Shown: in pieces, positions 8,243 through 16,985 of the stretch
Position numbering within the stretch: position 1 is the first letter of the stretch
Layout: each line of letters opens with the position of its first letter
Source: Syntrophomonadaceae bacterium
GTDB lineage: Bacteria > Bacillota > Dethiobacteria > DTU022
Length of the DNA: 41,090 nt
Reading direction: 5' to 3'
Assembly (NCBI GenBank): GCA_003567725.1
Contig: PWYU01000101.1
Coordinates: 1 to 41,090 of the forward strand
Program-made: the position numbers and the translations under genes
Notes under the pieces: generated by a model
The model's input: the letters and a program-made list of their open reading frames with translations, nothing else
What the model was told of the DNA's origin: nothing
The model's database searches: none

Positions 8243-8266
8243 ACAAAAATTTTACGATATTTTTGT
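8243..8266. promoter_or_regulatory. Candidate operator palindrome upstream of the PucR-like gene
   Basis: ACAAAAAT (8243-8250) and ATTTTTGT (8259-8266) form a perfect dyad with an 8-base centre, about 88 bases before the regulator's ATG. Such a dyad in the control region of a transcription factor gene is a plausible autoregulatory site. No binding consensus was matched. Confidence 0.4.
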
Positions 8267-8353
8267 ACATCCTGTATAAGCTGGCAGGAATATCAACGCC
8301 AAAGTTGAAATTTAATAAAGCTATTTATACCATTTTTGAGCGGTGACAGGACT

Positions 8354-9634
8354 ATGGCTTTTACGGTAAAAAAAGCTCTTGAAAAAGGATTCTTTAATAA
8401 CTGCCGGTTATTGACCGGTGAGGTAGGTTTAACTAACAGCATTAAGTGGGTTAACATCCTTGAGATCCTGGATGATCTAAGCCATGTTGATAAAGGAGAA
8501 TTCCTGATCACCACTGCATATGGTTTTGATATTAGCAGCGAAAAGAAACAGCTAGAAATGCTTAATTTTTTTGCCGAAAGGAAATTGGCGGCAATCGCTA
8601 TCCAAACAGGGCACTACATCAAGAATATACCACCTTCTTTTATAAATTATGCTAAACAGCTGAAGCTGCCATTAATTGAAATTCCTCCCGAAGTTAGCTT
8701 TAAAGATTTAACCAGGGCTTTAATGAATGAACTTCTTCATTATGAGCTCGCTGAAGCCAGTACCAACCTTTCTGAATCCCAGGAGCATATTATTTCGAGA
8801 ATAAAAGACATGAATCTTTTGTGGAATAACCTGGCAGAAAGTGAACATGTAAGCCGCTATCATGATGAGTTGAGGTACTATAGCATTAATCCTCTACAGG
8901 TTTTTCAAATTCTTCTAATCAAGGTTTCGCCAGCCCATACAGATCAGATATCAACGCCTGTGGAATATAATTTAAATTATAGCACCTTTGTAACACTGAC
9001 CAGCTATAGGTTATTAACTCAAAAGCATATCCCTTTTTTAATCGGGCCTTTAGACCAGCACATTCCACTATTAGTCCAATTAAGGCAAACTGAAGCTAAA
9101 GAAAAAGATGCAGGTCAACCGCTATATGAAGAGCTAAATCAAGAGTTGAATCTGCTGTTACCGGATCAAACGCTTTTTATTGGAGCAAGCAATGTCCATC
9201 ATGACATCAAGGAATTCAAAACTGCTTTAAATGAAGCGGCAAAAGCCCTGCAGGCCGCCCAACTGGGCCTGATCGATAACATGAACCTGGTAGCATACCA
9301 AAACTTAGGGCTATACCGCCTGCTTATGGAAATAAAAAATCTTAAAACCCTTTATGAGCTTTATGGTGAAACTATCGCTCCTTTAATCGAATACGATCAG
9401 CGCTGCAAAGGAGATTTGCTGCAAACTATGCAGGTTTTCTTGAAACATATGAGCATAAAAAAAGCGGCCCAGATTCTTTTCATTCACCGCCACACCATGC
9501 GCTACAGGCTGGACCAGGTTGACAAATTAACCGGCTACAATCCCCTTGACCCCGCAGACGCTCTGCAGTTAAACCTGGGGTTGCACGTTTATCACTATCT
9601 TAAAACCCATAATTTGCTGCGAGAACCGCTGTAA
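8354..9634 (+). CDS. PucR-family transcriptional regulator
   Basis: A 426-residue cytoplasmic DNA-binding protein. The N-terminal 120 residues match the PucR N-terminal domain (FTVKKALEKGFFNNCRLLTGEVGL, then GEFLITTAYGFD and IAIQTGHYIKNIP). A middle GGDEF-like part follows, and the C-terminus is the PucR-type helix-turn-helix: LLQTMQVFLKHMSIKKAAQ with HRHTMRYRLDQVDKLTG. Family members sense purines, amino acids or other nitrogen compounds and activate nearby catabolic genes. A TTG at 8336 could also start it, but the ATG at 8354 has GGTGA at a proper distance. The divergent M20 peptidase is the obvious candidate target. The stop codon lies within the first bases of a repeat copy. Confidence 0.85.
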   Translation: MAFTVKKALEKGFFNNCRLLTGEVGLTNSIKWVNILEILDDLSHVDKGEFLITTAYGFDISSEKKQLEMLNFFAERKLAAIAIQTGHYIKNIPPSFINYAKQLKLPLIEIPPEVSFKDLTRALMNELLHYELAEASTNLSESQEHIISRIKDMNLLWNNLAESEHVSRYHDELRYYSINPLQVFQILLIKVSPAHTDQISTPVEYNLNYSTFVTLTSYRLLTQKHIPFLIGPLDQHIPLLVQLRQTEAKEKDAGQPLYEELNQELNLLLPDQTLFIGASNVHHDIKEFKTALNEAAKALQAAQLGLIDNMNLVAYQNLGLYRLLMEIKNLKTLYELYGETIAPLIEYDQRCKGDLLQTMQVFLKHMSIKKAAQILFIHRHTMRYRLDQVDKLTGYNPLDPADALQLNLGLHVYHYLKTHNLLREPL

Positions 9635-9705
9635 GCCACAGGGGACGTTCGAACCGTGCCCATGGCGCCACTTACCATTCAACAAGGACAACAGGCTGAG
9701 CAGCT
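9632..9705. repeat. Dispersed repeat copy overlapping the PucR-like stop codon
   Basis: The copy starts at the stop codon itself: TAAGCCACAGGGGACGTTCG, then CCCATGGCGCCACTTACC and AACAAGGACAACAGGCTGAG. It matches the copies at 6055, 31002, 31761 and 39690. The hairpin part is shortened to GTTCGAAC. The rest of the gap to 9883 shows no gene. Confidence 0.75.
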
Positions 9706-9883
9706 ACCCCCGTTTAATTTAAAACTGCTCTTTATATATTCCAACCCGGGCCGACCAGAGCCGCACATATTTAATTTCAAGTGATTGCTTGGCCTCTTTT
9801 TACATTATTTATAACCGGGCCTGAGGCGTAACTTGCTGAACAGTAAATAATATTAATCATTTATTCAGAAAATAAGGCTTAAA

Positions 9884-10555
9884 TTAACTGATATGTACTT
9901 CCAGCAGGGATCTGTTCTGATGGTGTTTGATTTCTCCTGACCTATAGCTGAGGTCATACTTAAATAGCGGACCACCAACAACCAGGGTGTGCACTTCTCC
10001 TCCCTCGCCACAGGGAGAAATATTTTGGCGCAAGCAGTAGTCGATGTAGCGATCATCCATGATCCGGCCCAGCCAGGATTCATCAACCAGGTCGCTGCGG
10101 ATAGCCACAATCAGGGCCCTGCCACCCTGTTCAATCAACACCTCTGATACCCGGCGCTCTTGCATCATCCACAAAGGCAAATTGTAGCTTATCCCACAGC
10201 GATCGCACATCTTTTCCACCCACTGGCGATGTTCCTGTAAATTTACATCGCCAAACACTCCACCGGTTAAAGCATATTTAATTATTATGCCTTTGACCGC
10301 TTCCTCAAAACCCTGCTCATAGCTTTCCCAGGTCACTTCCTGCGTCTCCAGAGGAATACCCAGCGCCGAGGCCTGGTTTTTAAGGATTTCAGTTTTTAAA
10401 CCGTGCGAACGACTGTAGCCATCAGATCCGATAAAAGAAAGCAAGCAAACAATATCAAGGCCCCGCTCTCTGGCCATGAGCAGCGACAGGTACGAATCTT
10501 TACCACCGCTCCAGGAAACAAAGACTTTCTCCCCGCCTTTATTGTTATAAACCAT
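9884..10555 (-). CDS. Dph6-like PP-loop ATPase (diphthine--ammonia ligase family) in the B12 operon
   Basis: A 223-residue protein with the PP-loop SWSGGKDS near residues 14-21 for ATP binding and the family's C-terminal signature GEGGEVHTLVVGGPLFKYD. In archaea and eukaryotes this family amidates diphthine on elongation factor 2, but bacteria lack diphthamide, so the bacterial role must differ. Here it is the last gene of the cobalamin operon: its ATG overlaps the end of cobC by 11 bases. An adenylating amidation or salvage step acting on a corrinoid or its precursors is a reasonable guess only. The family assignment is firm, the function is not. Confidence 0.8.
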   Translation of the reverse strand: MVYNNKGGEKVFVSWSGGKDSYLSLLMARERGLDIVCLLSFIGSDGYSRSHGLKTEILKNQASALGIPLETQEVTWESYEQGFEEAVKGIIIKYALTGGVFGDVNLQEHRQWVEKMCDRCGISYNLPLWMMQERRVSEVLIEQGGRALIVAIRSDLVDESWLGRIMDDRYIDYCLRQNISPCGEGGEVHTLVVGGPLFKYDLSYRSGEIKHHQNRSLLEVHIS

Positions 10556-11183
10556 CCGGCTGCTCGCCTTCTGCTTTTGTGTCGAGATGATCTACCCGGT
10601 TATAGTATACTACCCGGTAATTCTCTTTTTCCCTGCGAACCAGGCTGATAGAGGCATTCTCAACCTTTAAATCCCAGAATCTATCCCGGTTTAAGTTTAA
10701 AAAGTATTGAAGCAGGGCCCGGATTGATCCGCCATGGCTAACCACCACGGCCCGGCGGCAATCCGGCCTCTTCCAAATCAGTTCATCGAGAAAAGCTAAC
10801 ATCCGCTCACAAACCTGCTCAATAGTTTCGCCTTCCGGGGCCGAGCGGGTAAAAGGATCATCAAACCAGCGCCTGATATCCTCACCCCACTGCGCCTCAA
10901 TTTCATTGTAGGTCATACCTTCCCAGCGCCCAAAATGAATTTCCCTCAAAAGAGGCGAAATTTCCGGTTTGAGCCCGCAAAAGGAACCGATAACCCGGGC
11001 TGTGTGAAAAGCTCTCTGAAGATCGCTGCAAAAAACCCCATCTATAGTATTATTACCCAGAAACAACCCTGCCTTTGCAGCCTGCTTGAGACCCTGTTCC
11101 GACAAAGGCGATTCCATCCAGCCCTGATAACGTTTTTGTATGTTTGATTCGGTCTCGCCATGGCGGACCAGGTACAATTCCAT
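10545..11183 (-). CDS. cobC: Histidine phosphatase, probable alpha-ribazole-5'-phosphate phosphatase
   Basis: A 212-residue phosphoglycerate-mutase-like phosphatase. LVRHGETESN (residues 5-14) carries the catalytic histidine; the fold's other key parts are the acid residue region LLREIHFGRWEGMTY and VVSHGGSIRALL with the second histidine. CobC removes the phosphate from alpha-ribazole phosphate, or from adenosylcobalamin phosphate, in nucleotide-loop assembly. The phosphatase superfamily is broad, so the cobC call rests on position: the gene starts directly at the stop codon of cobT (TAA then ATG), and the Dph6-like gene overlaps its end. Confidence 0.85.
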   Translation of the reverse strand: MELYLVRHGETESNIQKRYQGWMESPLSEQGLKQAAKAGLFLGNNTIDGVFCSDLQRAFHTARVIGSFCGLKPEISPLLREIHFGRWEGMTYNEIEAQWGEDIRRWFDDPFTRSAPEGETIEQVCERMLAFLDELIWKRPDCRRAVVVSHGGSIRALLQYFLNLNRDRFWDLKVENASISLVRREKENYRVVYYNRVDHLDTKAEGEQPDGL

Positions 11184-12305
11184 TTACTGCTCTTCTCCCT
11201 TCGTTTTTAAACCCTTTTCTTCCTTTTCTTTTTGCTCTTTGTTACTGACTTTAGCATCTTCAAATGTAGCCATTTCTAGAGTTACCCGGGCGGCAGCCTC
11301 CAAAAGATGCATGGCTAAAACAGCGCCGGTTCCTTCACCCAGGCGCATTCCCATATGAATGTACGGTTTTAAATTTAAGTAGTCCATTAACAGAGCATGT
11401 CCCGATTCTGCTGAGAGGTGAGAAGGAATCAGGTAAGGTCTGACATTGGGGCACATTTCAACTGCAGCCAGCGCTGCCGTGCTTGAGATAAAACCGTCAA
11501 CTACAACCGGCATGCGCCGTGAGGCAGCCCCGATTATCAAACCGGCCAGGGCGGCTATTTCCAATCCGCCAACCAGACTGAGCACCCCAACCGGATCCTG
11601 TGGATCAGGCCTGTGCATGGCCAGGGCTTCACTGACTACTTTTTGCTTGTGAAGCAGTTTGGCATCATCAAGCCCGGTTCCCCTGCCCACGACAAGGGAA
11701 GTTTCATAACCGCTTAGTGCAGCCATCACGGCACTGCTGGCAGTAGTATTGCCGATGCCCATTTCACCGGTAGCCAGGACCTTAACCCCGTCTTCTGCCG
11801 CTTCTTTTGCACATTCAACGCCAGCCATAACGGCTTTTAGGGTCTCGCTGCGGCTCATGGCCGGTTGACGGCGAAAATTATCGCTACCTGCTTTAACCCT
11901 AACCCGCTTCACCCCGGGCAAATTGCCGTCAACTTTAACCCCCACATCAACAACTTCCACCTCTACATCTCCCTGGCGGCCGAAAACATTAATAGCCGCT
12001 CCTCCTCCGGTAAAATTAGCCACCATTTGAGCGGTCACTTCCGAAGGATAAGCGCTAATTCCCTCTTCTGTAACACCGTGGTCAGCAGCCATGACAACGA
12101 CCCGCTTGCGAGTATTTACCGGGAAAAAATCACCGTTTATCCCGGCCAGCTGAACAGCCAGATCTTCCATCCGCCCTAAACTGCCCTGCGGCTTGGTCAG
12201 GATATCCATACGCGCCCGGGCTTTTTCCATAGCGGTCTCATCAAGCGGCCTGACCTGATCAATGATTACCTGCAGTTCCTGTTCCATTTTTTCCTGTTCG
12301 CTCAT
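11184..12305 (-). CDS. cobT: Nicotinate-nucleotide--dimethylbenzimidazole phosphoribosyltransferase
   Basis: A 373-residue enzyme that makes alpha-ribazole phosphate from a lower-ligand base and nicotinate mononucleotide. Typical motifs are LTKPQGSLGRMEDLA (36-50), AADHGVTEEGISAYP (73-87), GEMGIGNTT (180-188) and RLGEGTGAV (321-329), where E324 corresponds to the catalytic glutamate of Salmonella CobT. After the usual end (EMATFEDA) there is an extra, very lysine- and glutamate-rich tail of some 20 residues that looks dispensable. The start is ATG at 12305 with AAGGGG upstream. The gene follows cbiP after a 223-base gap that contains a repeat copy. Confidence 0.95.
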   Translation of the reverse strand: MSEQEKMEQELQVIIDQVRPLDETAMEKARARMDILTKPQGSLGRMEDLAVQLAGINGDFFPVNTRKRVVVMAADHGVTEEGISAYPSEVTAQMVANFTGGGAAINVFGRQGDVEVEVVDVGVKVDGNLPGVKRVRVKAGSDNFRRQPAMSRSETLKAVMAGVECAKEAAEDGVKVLATGEMGIGNTTASSAVMAALSGYETSLVVGRGTGLDDAKLLHKQKVVSEALAMHRPDPQDPVGVLSLVGGLEIAALAGLIIGAASRRMPVVVDGFISSTAALAAVEMCPNVRPYLIPSHLSAESGHALLMDYLNLKPYIHMGMRLGEGTGAVLAMHLLEAAARVTLEMATFEDAKVSNKEQKEKEEKGLKTKGEEQ

Positions 12306-12348
12306 TTTCTAAAACCCCTTTCGACTTGATCAATTATTAAAACTTTGA

Positions 12349-12470
12349 TTTCTGCTCAGCCATTGCCGGGCGGTTGATTAAATTGCCGGCAATTGCAATC
12401 TTTCCCTTAATGCTCGCCAGAGTTTTCATTGCAGACCGGCCGGGTTAATGTAAAAGAGGCTGAGCAGTCA
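12349..12470. repeat. MITE-like repeat inside the cob operon, between cbiP and cobT
   Basis: The ends are inverted repeats: CTGCTCAGCC (12352-12361) and GGCTGAGCAG (12458-12467), with weaker matching outward. The left end continues with ATTGCCGGGCGGTTGATTAA, shared with copies near 23018, 28781 and 31513. Internal bases are palindromic (AATTGCCGGCAATT). The flanks AACTTTG and AACCTTTG hint at a decayed target duplication but are not convincing. It is transcribed with the operon. Confidence 0.65.
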
Positions 12471-12528
12471 GAACCTTTGTAGTTATTCTATAAAACCTAC
12501 CTGATAGTTATCCCCTGTCAGATCAATA

Positions 12529-14043
12529 TTAACGAGCCCCTTCCTTAACCAGGCTGTAGACCTGATCCATATCCAGGCTATCCCTAACTGTATCAGCCAG
12601 GGCGTTATATTCTTTTTCCTTGAAATCGCGATAATGCTCATAAGGTTGAGCCCTTTTCTCATTCAGGCCCCGCCGGCGCCGCAAAACATTTAAAAGCTGC
12701 CTGGTCCAGGAGAGGTTATCAAAAATCCCATGCAGATAGGTGCCAAACACATTTCCGCTTTCATTAACCGCTCCTTCCCAGCAGCCGTTTGTTTTCACAT
12801 ACACCGGTTGTTTCAAAGAACGGTACTCGGTCTGGCCCATATGAATTTCGTAGCCTTTCAGGGGTTGCTCTTCTTCCATCGCCGAAAAATAGCCATCGTC
12901 GCTGTAGCGCCAGGTTGCTTCCACCTGCCGGGTAGATTTTTCTTTTTCCATTACCGTCTCCATGGCAAGGAACTCAAAACCCCGCACCTCCGGATAAACA
13001 CTTTCCACCTTGCCCGGGTCCATAATCCGCTGCCCGAGCATTTGGAACCCACCGCAAATACCCATCAGCAGGCCGTCATTTTGCACATATTCCTGCAGGG
13101 CCCCGTCCCAACCGTCCCGGCGCAGTTGAAGTAAATCCTCGATTGTGTTTTTCGAACCGGGGATAATTAATAAATCCGGATCATTGAGCTCCCCGGGCTG
13201 CCTGATATAGGATAGATTAACATCATCATCAAGCTCAAGCGGGTTGAAATCGGTAAAATTAGAGATGCGCGGCAGCAGCAGAACCTGAACTTTTAAACCC
13301 TCTTTTCCCGAACGAACCTGGAAACGATCGGTAACGCTGTCTTCGTCATCCAAATTGATTTTCATAAAAGGCACCACCCCGAGAACCGGTTTTTCAATTA
13401 ATTCTTCCAGCTGCTTTAATCCCGGTTCCAAAACCTTCCGGTCGCCGCGGAATTTATTAATGATCACCCCTTTTAGCAGCCGGCGTTCTTCGGGCTTTAG
13501 CAAAGCCACGGTCCCGTAAAGAGAGGCAAAAACACCACCGCGATCAATGTCGCCGGCCAGCAGAACCGGAGCTTGCAATCTGAGAGCCAGGCCCATGTTG
13601 ACCAGGTCTTTATCTCTTAAATTAATCTCAGCCGGGCTGCCCGCTCCCTCGATAACGATAATATCATGTTCACGGGCCAGGTTGTTAAAAGCTTCATCAA
13701 TCACCGGAAACAAGGTCTCTTTCCATTGCATATAATCCATGGCCGGCATATTTTGCAAAGCTTTGCCCATAACGATAACCTGAGCTCCCTGGTCAGAAGT
13801 AGGTTTCAAAAGAACAGGATTCATATTGACGTGCGGATCAATTCCGGCTGCTTCAGCCTGCATAACCTGGGCCCGGCCCATTTCAAGGCCTTCTTTTGTA
13901 ACGTAAGAATTTAAAGCCATATTCTGAGCTTTAAATGGGGCAACGCTGTAACCATCCTGCCTGAAGATGCGGCACAGGGCAGCACATAAAAGGCTTTTTC
14001 CTGCTGAGGAAGCCGTTCCCTGCAGCATTACCATTCCTTTCAC
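12529..14043 (-). CDS. cbiP: Cobyric acid synthase (glutamine-hydrolysing)
   Basis: A 504-residue amidotransferase that converts adenosylcobyrinic acid a,c-diamide to adenosylcobyric acid by four amidations. The N-terminal synthetase domain has the P-loop GTASSAGKS (9-17), then FKAQNMALNSYVT and NPVLLKPTSDQGAQV. The C-terminal glutamine amidotransferase domain has its nucleophile C330 in GICGGFQMLGQ and H438 in YLHGIFDN. The length is normal for CobQ/CbiP. The start is GTG at 14043; it overlaps the TGA of cobD by four bases (GTGA), and GGAGG lies upstream. An internal ATG three codons on is possible. Confidence 0.95.
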   Translation of the reverse strand: MKGMVMLQGTASSAGKSLLCAALCRIFRQDGYSVAPFKAQNMALNSYVTKEGLEMGRAQVMQAEAAGIDPHVNMNPVLLKPTSDQGAQVIVMGKALQNMPAMDYMQWKETLFPVIDEAFNNLAREHDIIVIEGAGSPAEINLRDKDLVNMGLALRLQAPVLLAGDIDRGGVFASLYGTVALLKPEERRLLKGVIINKFRGDRKVLEPGLKQLEELIEKPVLGVVPFMKINLDDEDSVTDRFQVRSGKEGLKVQVLLLPRISNFTDFNPLELDDDVNLSYIRQPGELNDPDLLIIPGSKNTIEDLLQLRRDGWDGALQEYVQNDGLLMGICGGFQMLGQRIMDPGKVESVYPEVRGFEFLAMETVMEKEKSTRQVEATWRYSDDGYFSAMEEEQPLKGYEIHMGQTEYRSLKQPVYVKTNGCWEGAVNESGNVFGTYLHGIFDNLSWTRQLLNVLRRRRGLNEKRAQPYEHYRDFKEKEYNALADTVRDSLDMDQVYSLVKEGAR

Positions 14044-15209
14044 CGGCTTTCACCTCCCTTAAAACCGCCGGTTTCATCCTTACCAGCCTCTGAAGGCTCC
14101 GGAGATCCAGCGTGGAATTTTTCCATGTACCTGCCTATTGCTTCAACCAGACGGTTATTATCCCGGCGCTGCAGGACCGCCACCCGGAAAAAGCGCTGGT
14201 CCAATCCATGAAAATTATCCGCCCGCCTGATTAATACTCCCTGCCGGGCCAGCTCTGCTTGAAAATCAGCAACATCAAAGCCCCGCACTGTTCCCTGCAC
14301 TAAAAGATAATTGGCTGCGCCTGCAAAAACCCTGAAAACACCCTTTTCCATCAGGCATGCGGTTAAATAGCGGCGTTCTTGATCAATTAACTTTAGGGTT
14401 TTTTCCAGGTAACCTTCCTGCCGCAGGCAGTAAAGGCCCGCTTTTTGAGCCAGGGTATTGACTCGCCAGGGATCGCCCCAGCGGATTAGTTTTTCCATGC
14501 CGGATTCAGGGCCGATGAGGCAGCCCAGCCGCAGGCCGGGCAGGGCCCAAAGCTTGGTTAAAGAAAGCGCGATCCAGAGGTTGCCAGTACCGGCCTTACG
14601 CAAACTGGTTTCCGGATTGCCGGTAAGAGGAATAAAACTTTCATCGATCATAACCTGCGCTTCTCTTTTTTCCGCCAGCAGGACCAGTTCAAGCAGTTTT
14701 TGCCTGGAAAATAATTTCCCGGTCGGATTGGAAGGGTTGCAGAATACAACCAGGTCCCCGGAACCCAGCCTTTCTGCCAGGATCCGGGGATCGAAAGCTT
14801 CCCCCGGGGGCAAAGAATAACGTTCCACCTGCGCTTCGGCCAGGTTGGCCGCTCTTTCGTATTCAGAAAAAGTGGGCGCGGGAATAAAAACCCGCCGGGG
14901 ACGTTTCCAGATTACCAGAAGGTGAATCAGCTCATTAGCTCCGTTACCCAGGATCAACCTTTTTTCAGAAAGATCGAGAAATATGGATAGTTGTTCACGT
15001 AATTCGCGAGCCTGTGGTGATGGGTAATGCACGATATCCGGCAGGCTTTCTTTTAAATGTTCCAGCAAACCTTCCGGCGGCCCCAGGGGATTGACATTAC
15101 TGCTAAAATCAATTATCCTGCCACCATCCGGGCACCACAGCTCTAACGCCCTGGTCAGATCACCACCATGGCCTCCTGCTTCGTCTTTAAAGATATTGGG
15201 CAAACTCAA
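14040..15209 (-). CDS. cobD: Threonine-phosphate decarboxylase
   Basis: A 389-residue PLP enzyme of aminotransferase fold I. It decarboxylates L-threonine-O-phosphate to (R)-1-amino-2-propanol phosphate, the linker of the nucleotide loop. Visible motifs are DFSSNVNPLGPP (34-45), CNPSNPTGK (157-165) and SLTKLWALPGLRLG (216-229), in which K219 would bind PLP. It resembles histidinol-phosphate aminotransferase, but the setting between cobS and cbiP and the N-terminal HGGDLTRA motif support CobD. The start is TTG at 15209 after AAAGGCGG. A short polar tail (residues 370-389) extends past the fold. Confidence 0.92.
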   Translation of the reverse strand: MSLPNIFKDEAGGHGGDLTRALELWCPDGGRIIDFSSNVNPLGPPEGLLEHLKESLPDIVHYPSPQARELREQLSIFLDLSEKRLILGNGANELIHLLVIWKRPRRVFIPAPTFSEYERAANLAEAQVERYSLPPGEAFDPRILAERLGSGDLVVFCNPSNPTGKLFSRQKLLELVLLAEKREAQVMIDESFIPLTGNPETSLRKAGTGNLWIALSLTKLWALPGLRLGCLIGPESGMEKLIRWGDPWRVNTLAQKAGLYCLRQEGYLEKTLKLIDQERRYLTACLMEKGVFRVFAGAANYLLVQGTVRGFDVADFQAELARQGVLIRRADNFHGLDQRFFRVAVLQRRDNNRLVEAIGRYMEKFHAGSPEPSEAGKDETGGFKGGESR

Positions 15210-15246
15210 TCACCGCCTTTACTGTCAAACTCTTGAAAGCTGCAGC

Positions 15247-16005
15247 TTACAAGACCAGGTAAAAACCGATCAAAAACAGCAGCTCACCCAGTTCACTGGA
15301 AGCGCCCAGGATATCTCCTGTCAAACCACCCAGCCTGCGCCTGGCATAAAAGGCTAACCCCTGTGCACAAACCAGGGCCAGGATACAACCGCTCAGGACA
15401 GCTGCGGCCAGGTTGATCTGCCACCAGCTAAAAAAACCGATTACGATAACCGCCCCTATAGAAGCCTTCAAGAAGATGGGCCAGCGCAGTTCTCTTAAGA
15501 ACAGGTCGCCCAGACCACGGTTGCGGGCCGGTGCAGACCAGGTTCCGGCATAAACAACAGCCCAGCGGCCGGCTAAGGGCATGAACAAAAGGGCTGCCGG
15601 CATAATAAAAAGGCCTTCAAAACCGGCCAGCAGCGCATATTTAAACAGGTAAACAAAAAAAATCGAAGCCGCCCCCATCACCCCGATGGCGCTGTCTTCC
15701 ATAGCCTTAAAGGCTTTCTCCCGGTCCGTAGTGCCGATCAGGCCGTCAGCCGTATCGGCCAGACCGTCGAAATGCAGGCCGCGAGTCAGGAAAAAACTCA
15801 AGATCAGGGCCATTACGGCTACCGGCCCCGCTGGGAAGATCAGGCTTAAGAGCCAGGCCGCTCCTGCCAGGAACAGGCCCAGGGTAACCCCGGCCAGGGG
15901 AAAAAAGGCGGCTGAATTTGCCAGTTCTTTACCACCGGGTCCAAATTGAACATGAGGCAGAGGGATAATTGTCAAAAAAGAAAGGGCCCGCAGGTAACTT
16001 TTCAA
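15247..16005 (-). CDS. cobS: Adenosylcobinamide-GDP ribazoletransferase (cobalamin synthase)
   Basis: An integral membrane enzyme of about 252 residues that joins alpha-ribazole to adenosylcobinamide-GDP. The family's metal-binding signature GLHFDGLADTADGL is present after about two hydrophobic segments, followed by AMEDSAIGVMGAA and GRWAVVYAGTW. A longer form from 16056 is possible, but the TTG at 16005 is preferred: it has AGGGAGG ten bases upstream, gives the usual MKSYLRALSFLTIIP start, and overlaps the cbiB stop as TTGA, a coupling also seen between cobD and cbiP. It precedes cobD by 37 bases. Confidence 0.93.
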   Translation of the reverse strand: MKSYLRALSFLTIIPLPHVQFGPGGKELANSAAFFPLAGVTLGLFLAGAAWLLSLIFPAGPVAVMALILSFFLTRGLHFDGLADTADGLIGTTDREKAFKAMEDSAIGVMGAASIFFVYLFKYALLAGFEGLFIMPAALLFMPLAGRWAVVYAGTWSAPARNRGLGDLFLRELRWPIFLKASIGAVIVIGFFSWWQINLAAAVLSGCILALVCAQGLAFYARRRLGGLTGDILGASSELGELLFLIGFYLVL

Positions 16006-16985
16006 AGAGCAAAAACCTCCCTGGATAAGAATAAATAATAGATGACCGCGGAACAACCAAAAGCAATAACGGAAATCCTTCTGAAGAGTTCCAGCCCCCT
16101 GGGGATGTCATCCGGGCCGGGTTCCCTGCCGGCAGCATTAATAACCGGCTGTTTTTTCAAGCGGCCGTGGTAATAATCAGGGCCGCCAAATTTTAACCCC
16201 AGCACACCGGCTGCCGCAGCTTCCGGCCAGGCGCTGTTAGGGCTGTTATGCTTGCCGCGATCTCTTAAAAGCACTCTTAACCCGCGACGGGAGGTTTTCT
16301 CATATCCTCCGGCCAAAACCAGCAAAATTGCGGTCAGGCGGGAAGGAATAAAGCTCAGGATATCGTCTAATTTGGCCGGGAAATATCCCAGATCTTTGTA
16401 TTCATCGTTTAAATATCCGAGCATAGAATCAAGGGTGTTTACCGCCTTGTAAAAAACCGCCAGGGGAGCACCCCCGAGAGCGATAAAAAACAACGGCGCC
16501 ACCAGCCCATCGGCACTGTTTTCAAAAAGGCTTTCCAGGGAAGCACGGGAAACCCCGCTTTCATTTAACTCTGTTGTATCCCGGCTCACCAGCATGGCCA
16601 CACTTGATCTGGCCCGATTCAGACGGCCGGATTTAAGATCTCCGCTTACCCTGTCCACATGTTTGCGTAAATCCCCCCCGGCCAGCACAGTAAAAAGAAT
16701 ATATAGCTCGATGATCAAGCCAACCAGATCATGAATACGGTACGCTCCCTCTATGAGGACAATTGCAGCCAGCAGCGACCCGCCTGCCGCAATCATTACA
16801 ATTAAAGCACCCGCTGCTTTCAAGCCTGCCGGCGTTTTGAACTGGTGACGCGTCAGCTTTTCCAGACCGGATACAACTCTGCCCAGGAAGCGCACCGGGT
16901 GCGGTAAGCCGGGTGGATCGCCAATCAGGTAATCCAGCAAATAAGCCAGAATCAAAGCCGCTATACTTAAATAAATTCGTTCCAC
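16002..16985 (-). CDS. cbiB: Adenosylcobinamide-phosphate synthase
   Basis: A 327-residue membrane protein that attaches aminopropanol phosphate to adenosylcobyric acid. The N-terminal signature DYLIGDPPGLPHPVRFLG (about residues 18-35) is diagnostic, and later DTTELNESGVSRASLESLFEN and NTLDSMLGY are typical of the family. Several hydrophobic segments are spread over the length. The start is GTG at 16985, directly after the cobU stop TAG, with GAGG nine bases upstream. It overlaps cobS by four bases. Confidence 0.95.
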   Translation of the reverse strand: MERIYLSIAALILAYLLDYLIGDPPGLPHPVRFLGRVVSGLEKLTRHQFKTPAGLKAAGALIVMIAAGGSLLAAIVLIEGAYRIHDLVGLIIELYILFTVLAGGDLRKHVDRVSGDLKSGRLNRARSSVAMLVSRDTTELNESGVSRASLESLFENSADGLVAPLFFIALGGAPLAVFYKAVNTLDSMLGYLNDEYKDLGYFPAKLDDILSFIPSRLTAILLVLAGGYEKTSRRGLRVLLRDRGKHNSPNSAWPEAAAAGVLGLKFGGPDYYHGRLKKQPVINAAGREPGPDDIPRGLELFRRISVIAFGCSAVIYYLFLSREVFAL

